Positions 41,581-53,516 of a stretch of 64,000 nucleotides of DNA are shown piece by piece. Below the pieces are notes generated by a model. It was not told the DNA's origin, made no database searches, and worked only from the letters and a program-made list of their open reading frames with translations. This DNA comes from Dendrophyllia cribrosa (lineage: Eukaryota; Cnidaria; Anthozoa; Scleractinia; Dendrophylliidae). The stretch spans positions 29,330,710 through 29,394,709 of the forward strand of contig JAJLRJ010000009.1 of the NCBI GenBank assembly GCA_024195265.1, read 5' to 3'. The position numbers and the translations under genes are program-made. How positions within the stretch are numbered: position 1 is the stretch's first letter; each line of letters starts with the position of its first letter.

Positions 41581-41722
41581 GGTTAGACAATGAACGCGAG
41601 TGTTCTATGGGATATAGTGCCTCGAGCATAGATGGAAGGCCACGAGGGCGTAGCCCGAGTGGCACTTCTATCTGATGCGAGAGGCGCTATATCCCATAGG
41701 ACACGAGCGTTCATTGTCTAAC
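41581..41722. repeat. Palindrome of about 140 bp
   Basis: GGTTAGACAATGAACGCGAG pairs with CGAGCGTTCATTGTCTAACC, and TATGGGATATAGTGCCTCGA with GAGGCGCTATATCCCATA. An inner GCCACGAGGGCGTAGCCCGA hairpin is at the centre. A partial relative of the flank (TTTATGGGATATAGAGC, GTGACCATTTTCTAAG) lies at 42490-42560. Confidence 0.75.
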
Positions 41723-42284
41723 CGTCTTAGAAAATGGTCACATCCGCGAAGAAACCATATTTTATGCAGATTGTATTTATGAGCGTATTTTAATTGTGTC
41801 ATTCACACTTGGGAATCACGTTGTTATTTTGTTTTGGATGTCGCCGTAAAGTTGGTAGAATTTTACGAATAACAATGCTTTCTTTCTTTGGAGCTTTGTT
41901 TATTCTTTGTTGTTTTGATGGTTCATTTGCTCCGGCTATGAGCCAGTATACAGAGCTCAAGGAACTTGAGGCCGTTCTGCCACTCATGAGTTACTTGCTT
42001 TTGAGAGCGTAGACATATCCGAGTGCTTGGGGAATGAATTCGATAAAAATGCACGTTTCCAAAAGCCTACCACAGTGAACGAAATTGAGCAAAGAGAAAG
42101 AGACAGAATTTCAAAGCACGATGAGACCAGTCTTTCGTTTAATTTTCCCTAAAAATTGTTAAGTCGAATTTGGTTTTGTTATTTTGGTGATTAATCTCTT
42201 GCTTAAGTTATGTAAAGCGAAAACTTCAAATAAAATTGTCATTTTTATAACTGCAAGTTGTTTTTGTTTAAATTAGCAGCCTGT

Positions 42285-42430
42285 AATTCATTAGTATGCT
42301 CTATATACTCATTAGTATGCTCTATTTTCTCATTAGTATGCTCTATATAGAGCATACTAATTAGGCTTTTAAACAAAGGAAAACAAAAGAATTCATTAGT
42401 ATGTTCTACATAGAGCTTACTAATGAGTAG
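42285..42430. repeat. Cluster of direct and inverted TTAGTATGCTCTA repeats
   Basis: CATTAGTATGCTCTA appears three times in tandem, then inverted as TAGAGCATACTAAT, then once more as an imperfect palindrome around CTACATAG. It can form hairpins in several registers. Confidence 0.75.
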
Positions 42431-43049
42431 TTATTTTACCCCACAATTTCCCTGGGTTTCAAAGCCCCCGCCTCTTTACATAATTTAAGACAGTTTATGG
42501 GATATAGAGCACACAAATACTCGGCACTGATTGGCTGAGTGGGTGTGACCATTTTCTAAGAGGTGGTGTTTCCTGATATCACAGGCAGACAGACGTTTTT
42601 TCGTTTTCTTCTTCTCCCCCCTCCCCACCCCCTTTCACTCTTCCCAGCCCCCGACGTTGTGCAAAACTAAATGGCGACCAAACACTAAATTCATCACTCG
42701 CCCACCAAAAAAACAAAACTCCTGCACTACAGGCTAAGAGCGCGCCGACAAACTTTTTAAATGTCCCATGATTATAGAAGTCTTCCTGTATCTTATATTT
42801 CACACCCTAAACGAAGCTAATTTTCCTTAATAAAAAATTCCAATATAGAATCCATAAATAAATAAAACATTTCATTGCTTGCATTTTTATTGTTTTACAA
42901 ACGGATAATTATAAACTCGCGACAACGAAACTGAACAGTTGTACGTTTTCAAACGAAGAGAAACAGTTGGTGATTTAGAATTCTTTCCACATTGGAACAA
43001 AATTGGTGAAAATGACGGCTTGATCATCCGCGTTTTTCAAGGACACCCA

Positions 43050-43270
43050 GATATAACAAGAAGGAGTTTTATCCAGACTCACGTACAAACTTGAAACATT
43101 TCCTGTACAGACGGATTATTTGCGTCTGAGCGTTAAGATCAAAATTATGAAAGGAACTGAAGAATTATTATACTAGACTACGCAGTATGTCTGTGTTACG
43201 AATGTGTCTCATCTTCCAGCGTTATTTGCGTCTTTTATCGCCATTACATTAAACTATTTATTTATTTGAC
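43050..43270 (+). pseudogene. Scrambled GPCR fragment
   Basis: The receptor leader (GGAGTTTTATCCAGACTCAC, GTCTGAGCGTTAAGATC) and start codon (ATGAAAGGAACTGAAGAATT) are followed by a stop. Then comes an inverted piece of the TM7 end (GTTACGAATGTGTCTCATCT), then a TM1 piece (ATCGCCATTACATT). The order cannot come from simple decay; it needs at least one inversion. It lies 400 bp upstream of an intact receptor. Confidence 0.7.
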
Positions 43271-43670
43271 AGATAAAAAATTTTCAATCGAATTGAAAAT
43301 TTGTCAACTGATGAAAATAGTCTCGACCGATCAAAGTGTTACGACCGGTGGCCCATTGTTCTCTGGCACCCAACGTCAATTCTAGAAGAGTGAATTTGCA
43401 TCTTGCTACGCAGGTGGAATAACATCAAGTGGATTTTAGTGTTGAAACGAGCGTTTATGGTTGGCTCAAACAAATGTTATATCTAAAAAAAACAGCAATG
43501 AAAAATTGTTGTAAGTCTTCACCGGAGGAGAAAAAGGGTGACTGAACAAGAACTTATTCTAATCCCGCGACGTTTTAAAGACATCTGTAAAACATTATGG
43601 CTTGATGAACAGGACTTCTAAAGCCTTTACGCAGACGGAATTGTTTCGTCTGAGCGTTAATATCCCAATT

Positions 43671-44582
43671 ATGAAAGGAATTGAAGAATTGTTTGCGTCG
43701 TACGTCGCTGTTTGTGTCCTAAACGCGTTATTGTCTTATATTGTCATTACGTTGAATGTTATAACAATCCACGCAATAAGAAAAACTCGGTCGTTACCAA
43801 AAACTTTAAAAACATTGCTCCTGAGTCTGGCTGTTTCTGATCTCGGTGTTGGTTTGCTGGTACAACCTTTGCTCATTGCAGTCTGTGTCATGGAATTGAA
43901 GCAAAACACTGATAACAACCCAACTTACAATGCCACATACATCGCGTTTCTCATCCCGGTAAATTTATTTTCTGAAGCTTCGTTCTTTGGTGTCATGGCT
44001 CTGAGTGCAGACAGATTCTTGGCCATGCATCTGCATCTTAGGTACAAGGAACTTGTCACTCACAAGGGTGTTGTTACTTTTGTCATCTCAGTTTGGATGC
44101 TCAGTGCATTTATTTCGTTGATTAGGTTGTGGATCCCGGTCAACATTATTTACGTATTTTTTGTCGTTATTAGAGGTGCTTGTATCATTACTGCAGCGTT
44201 CTTTACTGTCAAGATTTATATGATCGCACGAGGCCACATAAACGAGATTCTAGCTCTGCAACTACAACACGCATCTCAGAATGGTGAGATGGCGAACATT
44301 GTAAGGATGAGAAAACTTTCTATTGTAGCAATTTACGTATATATCGTTTTGTTGGTTTGTTATTTGCCAAACATTTGCCGGCTTTTATATGTTGGCAATG
44401 TAACATCAGAATCAGTTACCGATACTGTAAAAGTTATATCACGTTATACTCTGACGCTGGTGTTTCTCAATTCAACTCTGAATCCGCTGATTTATTGCTG
44501 GAAGATGAGACACATTCGTAAAACTGCAATACACTTTCTGCGGAGTCTATATGCTTCCACCTTCCAACTAAGGCAAGATTAA
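43671..44582 (+). CDS. Rhodopsin-like (class A) GPCR, 303 aa
   Basis: Single-exon seven-transmembrane receptor. Start at ATG 43671 (MKGIEELFASY), matching paralogues; an upstream in-frame ATG at 43605 would add only leader sequence. Motifs: LSLAVSDLGVG (Asp57 = 2.50), SADRFLAMHLHLRY (Asp115-Arg116-Phe117), WIPVN after TM4, CYLP (230-233) and NSTLNPLIYCWK with complete NPxxY (271-275). Position 3.25 is Ile, not Cys, and the second extracellular loop is very short, both seen in MECA-type receptors. The C-terminal tail is about 25 residues. It is the best-preserved receptor of the cluster. G-protein-coupled signalling at the plasma membrane is expected; the ligand is unknown. Confidence 0.88.
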   Translation: MKGIEELFASYVAVCVLNALLSYIVITLNVITIHAIRKTRSLPKTLKTLLLSLAVSDLGVGLLVQPLLIAVCVMELKQNTDNNPTYNATYIAFLIPVNLFSEASFFGVMALSADRFLAMHLHLRYKELVTHKGVVTFVISVWMLSAFISLIRLWIPVNIIYVFFVVIRGACIITAAFFTVKIYMIARGHINEILALQLQHASQNGEMANIVRMRKLSIVAIYVYIVLLVCYLPNICRLLYVGNVTSESVTDTVKVISRYTLTLVFLNSTLNPLIYCWKMRHIRKTAIHFLRSLYASTFQLRQD

Positions 44583-44870
44583 AATTGACAACTTTATTTA
44601 ACTATAGTAATACAAGTTGAGGGCAGGTTGTTTAAGCTATTCGTAGTGATGGCCTCATGCCCTTTGCGAATCACCAATTCAGGTTTAGATTCAGATTCAG
44701 ATTTATCGGTGATTTTTTCTTGATCTCCGAAAAGATACATTGTATATAGTTCAGTTTGCAAATAGCAGCGAGAGAGATACACACATTTTACCGCTGCCAG
44801 CATTCCTCAGTGGTCTTATTTTCTGTAGTTTATGTATGATGATAAGGTACATTAGGTTCGTAACCCTTTC

Positions 44871-45063
44871 ACTCCGAGAGTCAATTATGAAGACATGTAG
44901 TGTAGTCCTAATTGTTGCTGAAAGCCTATGGTGTGACCAGTTAAATGAAACCTCTTTGGCAGTACTTTTCGATGGTACTATTTGTTTTTAAATAATTTAC
45001 AAAATGTAATATGCGACTTTTCTAGAATTTTGAATATTGGCACTCTTGGGAGTTGAAGGGTTA
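44871..45063. mobile_element. MITE of the CTTTCACTCCCAGAGT family, copy 3
   Basis: Clean copy of 193 bp: left tip TAACCCTTTCACTCCGAGAG, right tip CACTCTTGGGAGTTGAAGGG followed by TTA, forming terminal inverted repeats. It lies in the conserved 3' flank of the receptor at 43.7 kb. Confidence 0.75.
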
Positions 45064-45835
45064 ATTGGTTCTTCAAAGAACGGCTACTGCATAGACCACA
45101 ACCGTCTTCATAAGCTATTCTACACTGCAATTTATTCCAAGGCGTAGGTTGCGATTCACTGGCTTCAATGCCAGTCCAAACTTTCTTTGCTAATAATTTT
45201 CTGCAGAGCTCTTAAATTTATTTTAGAAACACTCACATCTTGCAATCAAGTAAACATTCTTCGCTTTGTGCCAACTTTTCACTGGACAACACCCTTCTAT
45301 TATCGTAGAAGTAAACTTGAGAACTCTCTAAGCCTTGAGTTGAAGTCTGCTGTAAATCTTACATAACTTTACTCCCAAAATAATTAGCACTAACATTGGA
45401 GTGTAGCGGTCTAAACCCTGCGCAAGTGACTAGACACTTGAAGTGCTCTAACTGCAGGCTGAGCGGTTGCTTTTCATAAGAGATGCAGTCAATGTATGTA
45501 CTATTACTTTATTATGATTGTATATAATATAACCAGCTAAGATATTGCATGCCCTTAAACCCTTAAATGTTGTGCAACCTTCAAATAACAGTCTTGTCAT
45601 GCACGTGAATACGCGCAAGCGTAATGAACGGGTTTGAAAAGGCAGCAGGGAAAGGCAGGGGTTGATGAATTATGAATTAGTTGAATAATCAATTGGATTA
45701 ACTTTTCTAAAGATATCTAACTGGCCTAATTAGTATGCTTAACTTTAATAAAAATGAGTCTTGTAAATTTCTTTAAAGTTTATTAATCAATCACAAATTT
45801 GACATATCAATCACAAGTTTGATACAACAAGGAAT
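45064..45835. other. Receptor 3' flank and intergenic DNA
   Basis: The first 70 bases (GGTTCTTCAAAGAACGGCTA, CTGCATAGACCACAACCGTC) are shared with the flank of the receptor pseudogene near 60035, marking the far end of the duplicated receptor unit. The rest shows nothing recognisable. Confidence 0.5.
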
Positions 45836-46737
45836 AATATATATATAGATAGGCTGAGCCTAACAGCGTCGCTCTCTGAACAGAAAGCCCATGGTAAACT
45901 TAACTCAGGTGAAAGGTCGGAAACACAAGAATTAAGATTGAAGACCGGGTTATTTTTCAATTTTAGTAATTCTCGTCTGCACAGTACATTTAGACCGTAC
46001 AAAAGTTCACACTAACAACTTATCCGTCTAGAATAACTAGTAGGACTAATTTCCAAATAAAATACACCTGTTGCTTATCAAAAATTGTCCGAGAAACTGA
46101 TTTGGAAATCAAAATTGCAAAAAATACATCAAATATATTTGCATAAGGCCACGCGAGTGAAGTTAGAACTCTAAGTTTTGTTTTGTTTACATAAAATCGC
46201 TTTTCAACCTATGTAGTGAATGAACAAACAGATAAAAATGGACAACACAATCTTCTTTCGAAAAATTTTATTCAAATCTCCATAAGTTTATGCTTAAAAG
46301 CAAAACGCGAACCATTGCCGCGCCGAGCTGTTTTCGATGAAAGAAATCAAAACGACTAAATTTGAGCACGTTTTATAAACAATTCTCCAAAAATAGCGAG
46401 AACACAAAGAAAAAGTCAATCACAGATTGATATCAACATAAATTCGCATCGAAAAATGTATTTTTTTTAACCTTTAAGTCCGTCCACTGCTTGGAAATTC
46501 TTTAAATCTACGCTTCTTCAGTTCTGAAACTCGAAGTGACAAGCATCTCCCCGCATTGCTGCCTCATTGATAAAAACTTATAAGTTCCTCGAAGCAAGAT
46601 TTTATCCCTGAAAGCTCTTCTTTTTTCACTATAGCGGCTTATGAGTATCCCTTAATTGGTATCCCTGTCTTGAGTAGCAAACCGCGAAAAACTGCAGGAA
46701 AATATCGACTTTAATTTAAACAGTTTTCTCCGCTTAG

Positions 46738-47876
46738 TACCTTATTATAGGAAATTACCAATGCACGTTGACAACGCGAAGAAAATTTACGTTACACTAA
46801 ATTAACGCGACATTTTCAAAAGTTGGGTTTCCATGTGCTTTATTTACTACGATTTTCATAATTCTGCAAACTCGCACTTTACATTTCTGAACGCCAATTG
46901 CGTTTTGGCTTCCGTCAATAAAACCTTCAAAGACAAGTGCATGGATGTTTCTAAGTTTTTTTTAAAGCCGAAAATTTGGTTTTGAAGCCTAACTATCAAT
47001 TCCAAGTTTTAAAGCCTCCGTGAAATCACCAAGAGCTGCTCACTCGTTTGATTGACGGAAACCAAACACGACCGGTTTGCAGTTGCTGTACAAACAATTC
47101 TGAACGATACACATGGTAACCTCTTAAACCTGTGACGAATTTTAAAGTAGAAGATTCGTACGCCATAATTGTGCTTTCTATGCAAATAACCACAGACGCC
47201 TTTTGAGCCCGCAGTACGCATTTATTTACGGCGAGCGTACTACCGAGGAAACACTCTTGTTTCGAAGACGGGAACCCACTACATCTACATAATTAATTTA
47301 CAAAATCCTATAAGGACATCTAGCAAATTCCAGTGCAAAGTGCAAAAATAAATGAATAAGTAAATATGTGCAAATAAGGTAATAAATAATTGTGGTATAA
47401 TAATAATGAAAAAAGTAACAGTCAGTTATGGATTAAATTATTAAACTAGCAATTAAGAAGAGATATAATTATTTACAGCTGCTTTAAAATCGCTTATTGA
47501 GGTCATGTTGATGATATTTGGCGGTAGATTGTTCCAGTCATTAATTGTTCTAGGCCAGAAACTATATTTATACTCATCACATGATGTTTGCATTGGGATA
47601 AACTTCATTGGATCAGAGTTTCTAGTTTTCATTACAGTTTTATGTTTCACTTCGATTTAAACGAAGACGTCCTGTCAGATAGTGACTCTGAAGAGCCAAT
47701 AGAGGAGTCATGAACTAACAAGGTTTTGTAATGAAATAAAGGTGCTTTAAAATAACAATGTTGTAAAATAGCGTGCATTAAATTTACATCGACATTAATT
47801 AACATACATTAAATTAACGCGAATTTTGTAAAATCGCGTTAATGAAGTGCATTGTTAATTTTCTATAATAAGGTAA
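46738..47876. mobile_element. Element with CCTTATTATAG inverted ends
   Basis: The ends TACCTTATTATAGGAAATTA and TAATTTTCTATAATAAGGTA form inverted repeats of about 80-100 bp (also TTAACGCGA in each). The surrounding duplicated segment continues directly across it. TA lies at both borders, compatible with a mariner-type TA target, but boundaries are uncertain by a few bases. The interior contains a LINE fragment and no transposase. Confidence 0.6.
47285..47660 (-). pseudogene. LINE reverse-transcriptase C-terminal fragment
   Basis: The minus strand reads KYSFWPRTINDWNNLPPNII and ISDFKAAVNNYI, then stops. This matches the conserved end (FxPRTIxxWNxLP...FKxxL) of CR1/L2/Rex-like non-LTR retrotransposon ORF2. 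About 160 bp of AT-rich 3' untranslated sequence follows. It is 5'-truncated as usual for LINE insertions; no RT core is present. Confidence 0.7.
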
Positions 47877-48649
47877 ACACAGCAAAACATCAAAGTGTTT
47901 TCCGAGGAGACGTGTCAACGCGTACGGCGGCGACGGGCACACGACGCGCCCGCGAAACATTCCGCTAGCCATGATCATGAAAAATTACGGGCATAGGTTC
48001 TATGGTTGTATATGGGTTCTATGAGTATGGGGCTCCGCAGAGAGCTCCGCTATTAAACTGCATTTACAATTTCACCTTTCTATTGTCTATATAGACTCTA
48101 AACGTTTACATGCCTGTAAATATTACTTTTGCTCGTAGCAAGTAGCAAAAGTTGAAAGTGCAGTTGTTAAATACTGAATTTACACAAAAATTCTTGATAT
48201 TAGCCGTTAACGTATTCTCTGGCATTAGAATATTGGCTAGTACATCATCTGATAAGTCAAATGTGCTATCAAACGCGAAAATATCTTCGAAAAGAACATT
48301 CCTGCTATTATCCCCTGCTTAATCTATAGGTTTTGGCAATTCATCCTTAACACTGCTGCGCTCCTTCTCCGTTTCTGTAGAAGCAATGACTGGCCCTAAA
48401 ACATTGTTAACATTATCTAACTGCTTTTCGCTTGCTTTTTGATAAGAAAACAGTGCTTTTGATTTATGCCCAGTTCGTTCTCTTGCTAACTTTTCTTCAA
48501 CATTGTTCTAAAACAATCTAGTAGCGCAAGTAATACGCAAACAGTGAGCTGTTTTCCGAGGCAAGTTTGCTTTCAAGCCCGGTAACTTCTCTGGCAATAT
48601 CTTATTCAAAGTGCATAAACCAACAGGGCTTTTTTCGTACTCGAAGTTG

Positions 48650-48931
48650 CCGTTGGAGGGAGGGGAGGGTGAGGAGTTGGTCGCAGGGGGAGAAGGGTCG
48701 GTTAAGCAAAGGACAGAGGAAGGTCCGAACGTTGCTTCCTATTCACGAGTTGGTTCACGGGAACCTTTAATTTGGAATGGCGTTGGAGGGAGGGGAGGGT
48801 GGGGAGTTTGACGCAGGGGGTGAAGGATCGGTGAAACAAAACACCTAGGAGAGAAGAGGGTCCGAACGTTGCTTCCTATTCACGAGTTGGCTCACAGGAA
48901 CCTTTAATTTGGAATGGCGTTGGAGGGAGGG
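48650..48931. repeat. G-rich tandem repeat, about 130-137 bp unit
   Basis: CGTTGGAGGGAGGGGAGGGT, GGTCCGAACGTTGCTTCCTA and AGGAACCTTTAATTTGGAAT recur in two full units and the start of a third, which is broken off where the 117-bp satellite begins. Single relatives occur near 6185 and 50950. The G-runs could form quadruplexes. The 66-67-codon frames crossing it are by-products. Confidence 0.75.
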
Positions 48932-50093
48932 GCATCGCCGTATGCCTGAGCGCTTAAGGGATATATAACATTAATTAATATTTTGAGATGCACATGAAAT
49001 CTAGGTAAATGTTATAGGCTCTCTGGTTCACCCAGGTTTGAGTCCTGGCATCACCGTATGCCTGAACGCTTAAGGAATTTATAACATTAATCAATATTTT
49101 GAGACGCAAATGAAATCTAGGCAAATGTTATATATCCTTTCTGGTTTACCCAGGTTTGAGTCCTGGCATCGCCGTATGCCTGAGCGCTTAAGGGATATAT
49201 AACATTAATTAATATTTTGAGACGCACATGAAATCTAGGCAAATGTTATTTATCCTCTCTGGTTCACCCAGGTTTGAGTCCTGGCATCACCGTATGTCTG
49301 AGCGCTTAAGGGATATATAACATTAATTAATATTTTGAGACGCACATGAAATCTAGGCAAATTTTATTTATCCTCTCTGGTTCACCCAGGTTTGAGTCCT
49401 GGCATCACCGTATGTCTGAGCGCTTAAGGGATATATAACATTAACTAATATTTTGAGACGCACATGAAATCTAGGTAAGTGTTATAGGCTCTCTGGTTCA
49501 CCCAGGTTTGAGTCCTGGCATCACCGTATGCCTGAACGCTTAAGGGATTTATAACATTATCAATATTTTGAGACGCACATGAAATCTAGGCAAATGTTAT
49601 ATATCCTCTCTGGTTCACCCAGGTTTGAGTCCTGGCATCGCCGTATGCCTGAGCGCTTAAGGGATTTATAACATTAATTAATATTTTGAGACGCACATGA
49701 AATCTAGGTAAATGTTATAGGCTCTCTGGTTCACCCAGGTTTGAGTCCTGGCATCGCCGTATGCCTGAGCGCTTAAGGGATTTATAACATTAATTAATAT
49801 TTTGAGACGCACATGAAATCTAGGTAAATGTTATAGGCTCTCTGGTTCACCCGGGTTTGAGTCCTGGCATCACCGTATGCCTGAGCGCTTAAGGGATTTA
49901 TAACATTAATCAATATTTTGAGACGCACATGAAATCTAGGCAAATGTTATATATCCTTTCTGGTTTACCCAGGTTTGAGTCCTGGCATCGCCGTATGCCT
50001 GAGCGCTTAAGGGATATATAACATTAATCAATATTTTGAGACGCACATGAAATTTAGGCAAATGTTGTATATTCTCTCTGGTTCACCCGGTTG
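48932..50093. repeat. 117-bp satellite, about 10 copies
   Basis: Head-to-tail units 116-118 bp long, very similar to each other. Each contains CCCAGGTTTGAGTCCTGGCA (a perfect 5-bp-stem, 7-base-loop T-arm-like hairpin with a near B-box), TATGCCTGAGCGCTTAAGGG, ACATTAATTAATATTTTGAG and CACATGAAATCTAGGCAAAT. Alternate units differ in ATATCC against AGGC before TCTCTGG, which hints at higher-order or pairwise expansion. Confidence 0.9.
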
Positions 50094-51930
50094 GAGTCTT
50101 TTTTTGTGTGTAACAAAGCAAGCATTACAACAAAATTATTACAGTTGTTATTCAAGTTACAAAAGTTTTAACACAGAAATATAAATGTAGTTCCAAAAAT
50201 GCTATAGCTATCAACAATAATTTCGCTTCCAATTTTCTTTGTGCCAGCCGTAACAGAGGGAATCCACATTTAGCAATTATAGCCGGCCGTCTTTAATACG
50301 AACTACGTCTTACACCGAACTTCGAGTTCAATAATTATAGAAAGCCGACATGGTTGTCTTGTTTACCGCAGAACGATGTTTATATTTGTACCTAAGTTGA
50401 ATTGTGGTGTTTCCGTTCCGAATCGCTACATTTCGTTAGCTTGAATACACCGTGAAAATTGCCGGACAGAGTTGACTTCCACCCGAAGTAAAAGCCCTTA
50501 CTCGTACCACGCTGTCGTACAAAACCAACAAAAATCTAAATTTCTTGTTTTGCAGATATCTAAGCGGCTGACGTTTTCTGTTATTGTGCTGTTTCTAATA
50601 CTTGGACCCTTCTTTAAATTTATTGTGCCCATAAGATCCTTCATAAAAACCATAAAGAGTTTTCATGTTCAAAAACTACATCTCACAAGCAATTTCCTGT
50701 CAAACCGCAGCAAGACCTCTAAAACCCTCATAAAAATAGAATCTAAATTAAAAACGTGCATGAAATGAATTTTCACGCCTAAAGATTATAACGCCTTACG
50801 TGGAACAGAAATGGTCATCAGAAGGGATTAGATTACATTGGCATGCTGGAAATTACTAGACCTCCCTCTGAGATATAGGGCAAATTGCCTTATATCTCAG
50901 AGGGCGGTCTATCTATTTTTTTGGTTGCTAAGAGCGTCTGGCTCGTTATGACGAGTTGGTTCAGTCACAGGAACCTTTGATTTGGAAGCGCCGAAAGCAT
51001 GGATTCTCGCGCGTGTCTGCTAGCGAATCTAATAATGTAATTTTTCGTTTCACACGACTCGATGCGATAATTTTGTCGTGTCGAGAATATAGCGATTTTA
51101 TATTATTTATTGTATTCCTAGTTAGTACAAGTCTTCCCGGCTTTGAGCGTATATTTCTTCTTCTCCGAAGAAAATTACGGTTTGATTATGCAAGGGTATG
51201 GAAGAGCTAGAAGTCATGATTTTGCTGACTGTAAACTGAATACAGTTAGTTGTTGGTTATTTGTTTTTCTAAGTATCGAGAACACAACGATTTTATAGTA
51301 TTTATTGTATTCTTGACATTCTTAGTCAGTACAAGTCTTACCGGCTCTGAGCGTATATTTCTTCTTCGAAGATTTCGTTTGCCATTTTGGAATACTGAAT
51401 CATCGCCATTATTAGACCAGTTTAGCTACATGCTTCGATGTGCTGATACTGATAAAAAAAATTACGGTTTGATTATGCAATAGTATGCAAGAGAAGTCAT
51501 GATTTTGCTGACTTAGCTAACTAAAGTTTATAATTTTGTGCAAATGTAGGGTGTTTTAATTTAGTTGAGTTCACTCTTTTATTGCGTTCGTTTTCAAGTC
51601 AAATTGTGTATTCCGTGAATTGAACGACAAACCAAACATTTAAACAAGTCATTTCAGTTACTCGATTCAAAGACATTGGCACTATTAGGGGCTTCGTTGA
51701 CAGACCTGAAATGACCCCTGTGGGTTTCGTGGTGTTGTGTACTAGACCTTCAGAGTTTAGCTCTTACGTCTTTAGAATGTTTAGTTATGCCGTCATTTTT
51801 TTGCTAGCTCGAAAAATAATAGGGCTAGAGTTTCTTTTGTTGCAAGATAAGTATTAGCCAAATACGTTTGGTTTCTTGCGGCCTCTAGAATTTAGCTTAT
51901 CTTGTTTCGTATTAACGAGATCGCTGTCAT
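50094..51930. other. Intergenic with small repeats, no gene recognised
   Basis: Contains a palindrome at 50856-50912 (CCCTCTGAGATATA with TATATCTCAGAGGG) and a diverged tandem duplication of about 195 bp (51079-51200 and 51277-51500; shared TTTATTGTATTC, GTACAAGTCTT, GAGCGTATATTTCTTCTT). Open frames of 60-100 codons show no domain. Confidence 0.5.
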
Positions 51931-51934
51931 GGCC

Positions 51935-53150
51935 TTTTGATCAATCTCGCTTGTTGTGTCACGAAGGTTATTTTCTAAAATAAACCTTCAGTCGTTACAC
52001 TGGCATTTGCGATTGAGTTTTTATTAAAAACCATTGAAGCAGAAGATTTAAAGGTGAAGTCTACAACGCGAATTTCGTTTCTGTGATAAGCGAGAAAAGC
52101 GAGAGCTCTACAGTGGTCGGGATTCTCGTATTTCTAGTGTATATTTTCACACGGCTTAAGTGCCTTTTCGCTTACTAGCGTGTCATTACGCGCCAATGTT
52201 TTTACCGTGCAATATGAGACAAGAAAAATGTTATGAGGTTTCGTCACACGGTGCTACCGTGTTAAAGAAATTTGATTTTGTTTATACTACTTGCCGCAGC
52301 ATCCACTATCTATTCGATATACTAGTTATATATTTAAATCAGCCAATTTGATGAGATACGAGACATCTGTTTTGTTTAAAACAACTACAAATAGGCAAGA
52401 AGTACCTACAATCGCAGAGATCAATAAACAATCCTGCTTCAAAAGGAAGTGCTTTACTAGTTTGACCGGGGTGACAACTCTAAGAGGGCCTGTTTCGGGA
52501 GAAAAACAAAATTCTTCCAGGAATCTGAAGATTTTGCCGGGAATCGGGAGACTCGAAAAATTTTCGGGGAAACAATAGATAATGTTGTTAAAATTTCGGG
52601 AAGTTTGAAATTTTTGCGAGAATGTCTCCTGAAAAATCGGGAAGATATTCCAAATTTTCGGGACAACTTTCAGTTCCACACAGTATGCTCAAACAGCGTT
52701 TGTTAGAGTTGTCACCCCCCGTAGTTTGCGAAATCATTTCGATTTGCGCACGCTTTCCAGACACTCTGAAATAAACCTTGTCATCTGTTTGTTTGATCTC
52801 TTAACTCCTTGTTGAACGCTTCCATTGTCTATAAAATAATAGAAAGAGTATAAATATTACTTGGGCGTAAGTCTTTTTATTTTAAAAATTATATATTTAA
52901 TTTGCTTAGGTACGAAACATCTGTTTTAGCAAATTGGAAACGGGCAAGGCGTACCTAATGCAAAGATCAGAATACAACTCTTCAACAGAGGATGTTTTGT
53001 ACTTCAAACGATGGATTTATGCAAACTTGATAATTTTTTTTACATAACAGAACAGTAGAGACTACTTTGCTATAAATACGTTGAATGAATTTGGGTTATG
53101 TGAAATACATATATTCAAAAAATCTAATTTAAATTCCAATTATTATTTTC
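51935..53150. repeat. Duplicated non-coding segment, copy 2
   Basis: Counterpart of 13545-14390, in the same orientation, with a MITE inserted at 52465. Similarity ends near TGAATTTGGGTTA(T/C)GTGAAAT. Confidence 0.7.
52465..52721. mobile_element. MITE with GGGTGACAACTCTAA ends, 257 bp
   Basis: Left end ACCGGGGTGACAACTCTAA, right end TTAGAGTTGTCACCCCCCG. Flanked by TAGTTTG (52458-52464 and 52722-52728). The paralogous site near 14017 reads straight through. An 8-bp hAT-type duplication with one mismatch is possible. The interior is rich in TTTTCGGG and TTCGGGA words. Confidence 0.75.
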
Positions 53151-53229
53151 GTTAAACAATTTTTCTCGGCTTCTAACAGCTAGATGGGGTGTAATTCTAA
53201 TTTGGAGCCTGGACTTTCATATTAAGAGA

Positions 53230-53516
53230 AAGGTTTGTTAGTTAGAAGCAAGACATCTATTTTGAAAGCCAAAGTGAGACAAAACAACTTCATCCAAAAT
53301 ATCAGGGAACAAATTTGAAGTGGATTTTGGTGTTGAAACGAAGCGTTTATGGATGGCTCAAACAAATGTTTTAAACTGGGAAAAACGGCAGTGAAAAACT
53401 GATGCAAGCTTTCATAGGAGGAAAAATAAGGTGACTGAACAAAAATTTACTCTAATCCCGCGTCGTTTTAAAGACATCTGTGAAACATTATGGTTTGATG
53501 AACAGGAGTTCCAAAG
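53230..53516 (+). promoter_or_regulatory. GPCR upstream region, cut by the gypsy element
   Basis: Matches the region upstream of the 43.67 kb receptor (TAATCCCGCG.CGTTTTAAAG, ACATTATGG.TTGATGAACA). It continues at 57917 beyond the retrotransposon, leading to the receptor pseudogene at 58192. Confidence 0.65.

Larger units (their letters stand above)
45836..48055. repeat. Duplicated segment, copy 2 (interrupted)
   Basis: Parts 45836-46737 and 47877-48055 match 39428-40600 in order. A 1.1 kb insertion separates them. Confidence 0.75.

Noticed and set aside
42579..42803. 74-codon minus-strand frame
   Set aside because: Composition driven by polypurine and polypyrimidine runs; no domain or repeat support.
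48932..50093. Regular repeat array that might be a CRISPR
   Set aside because: Units are 117 bp, contiguous and without unique spacers, in eukaryotic DNA with no cas genes; it is a satellite.
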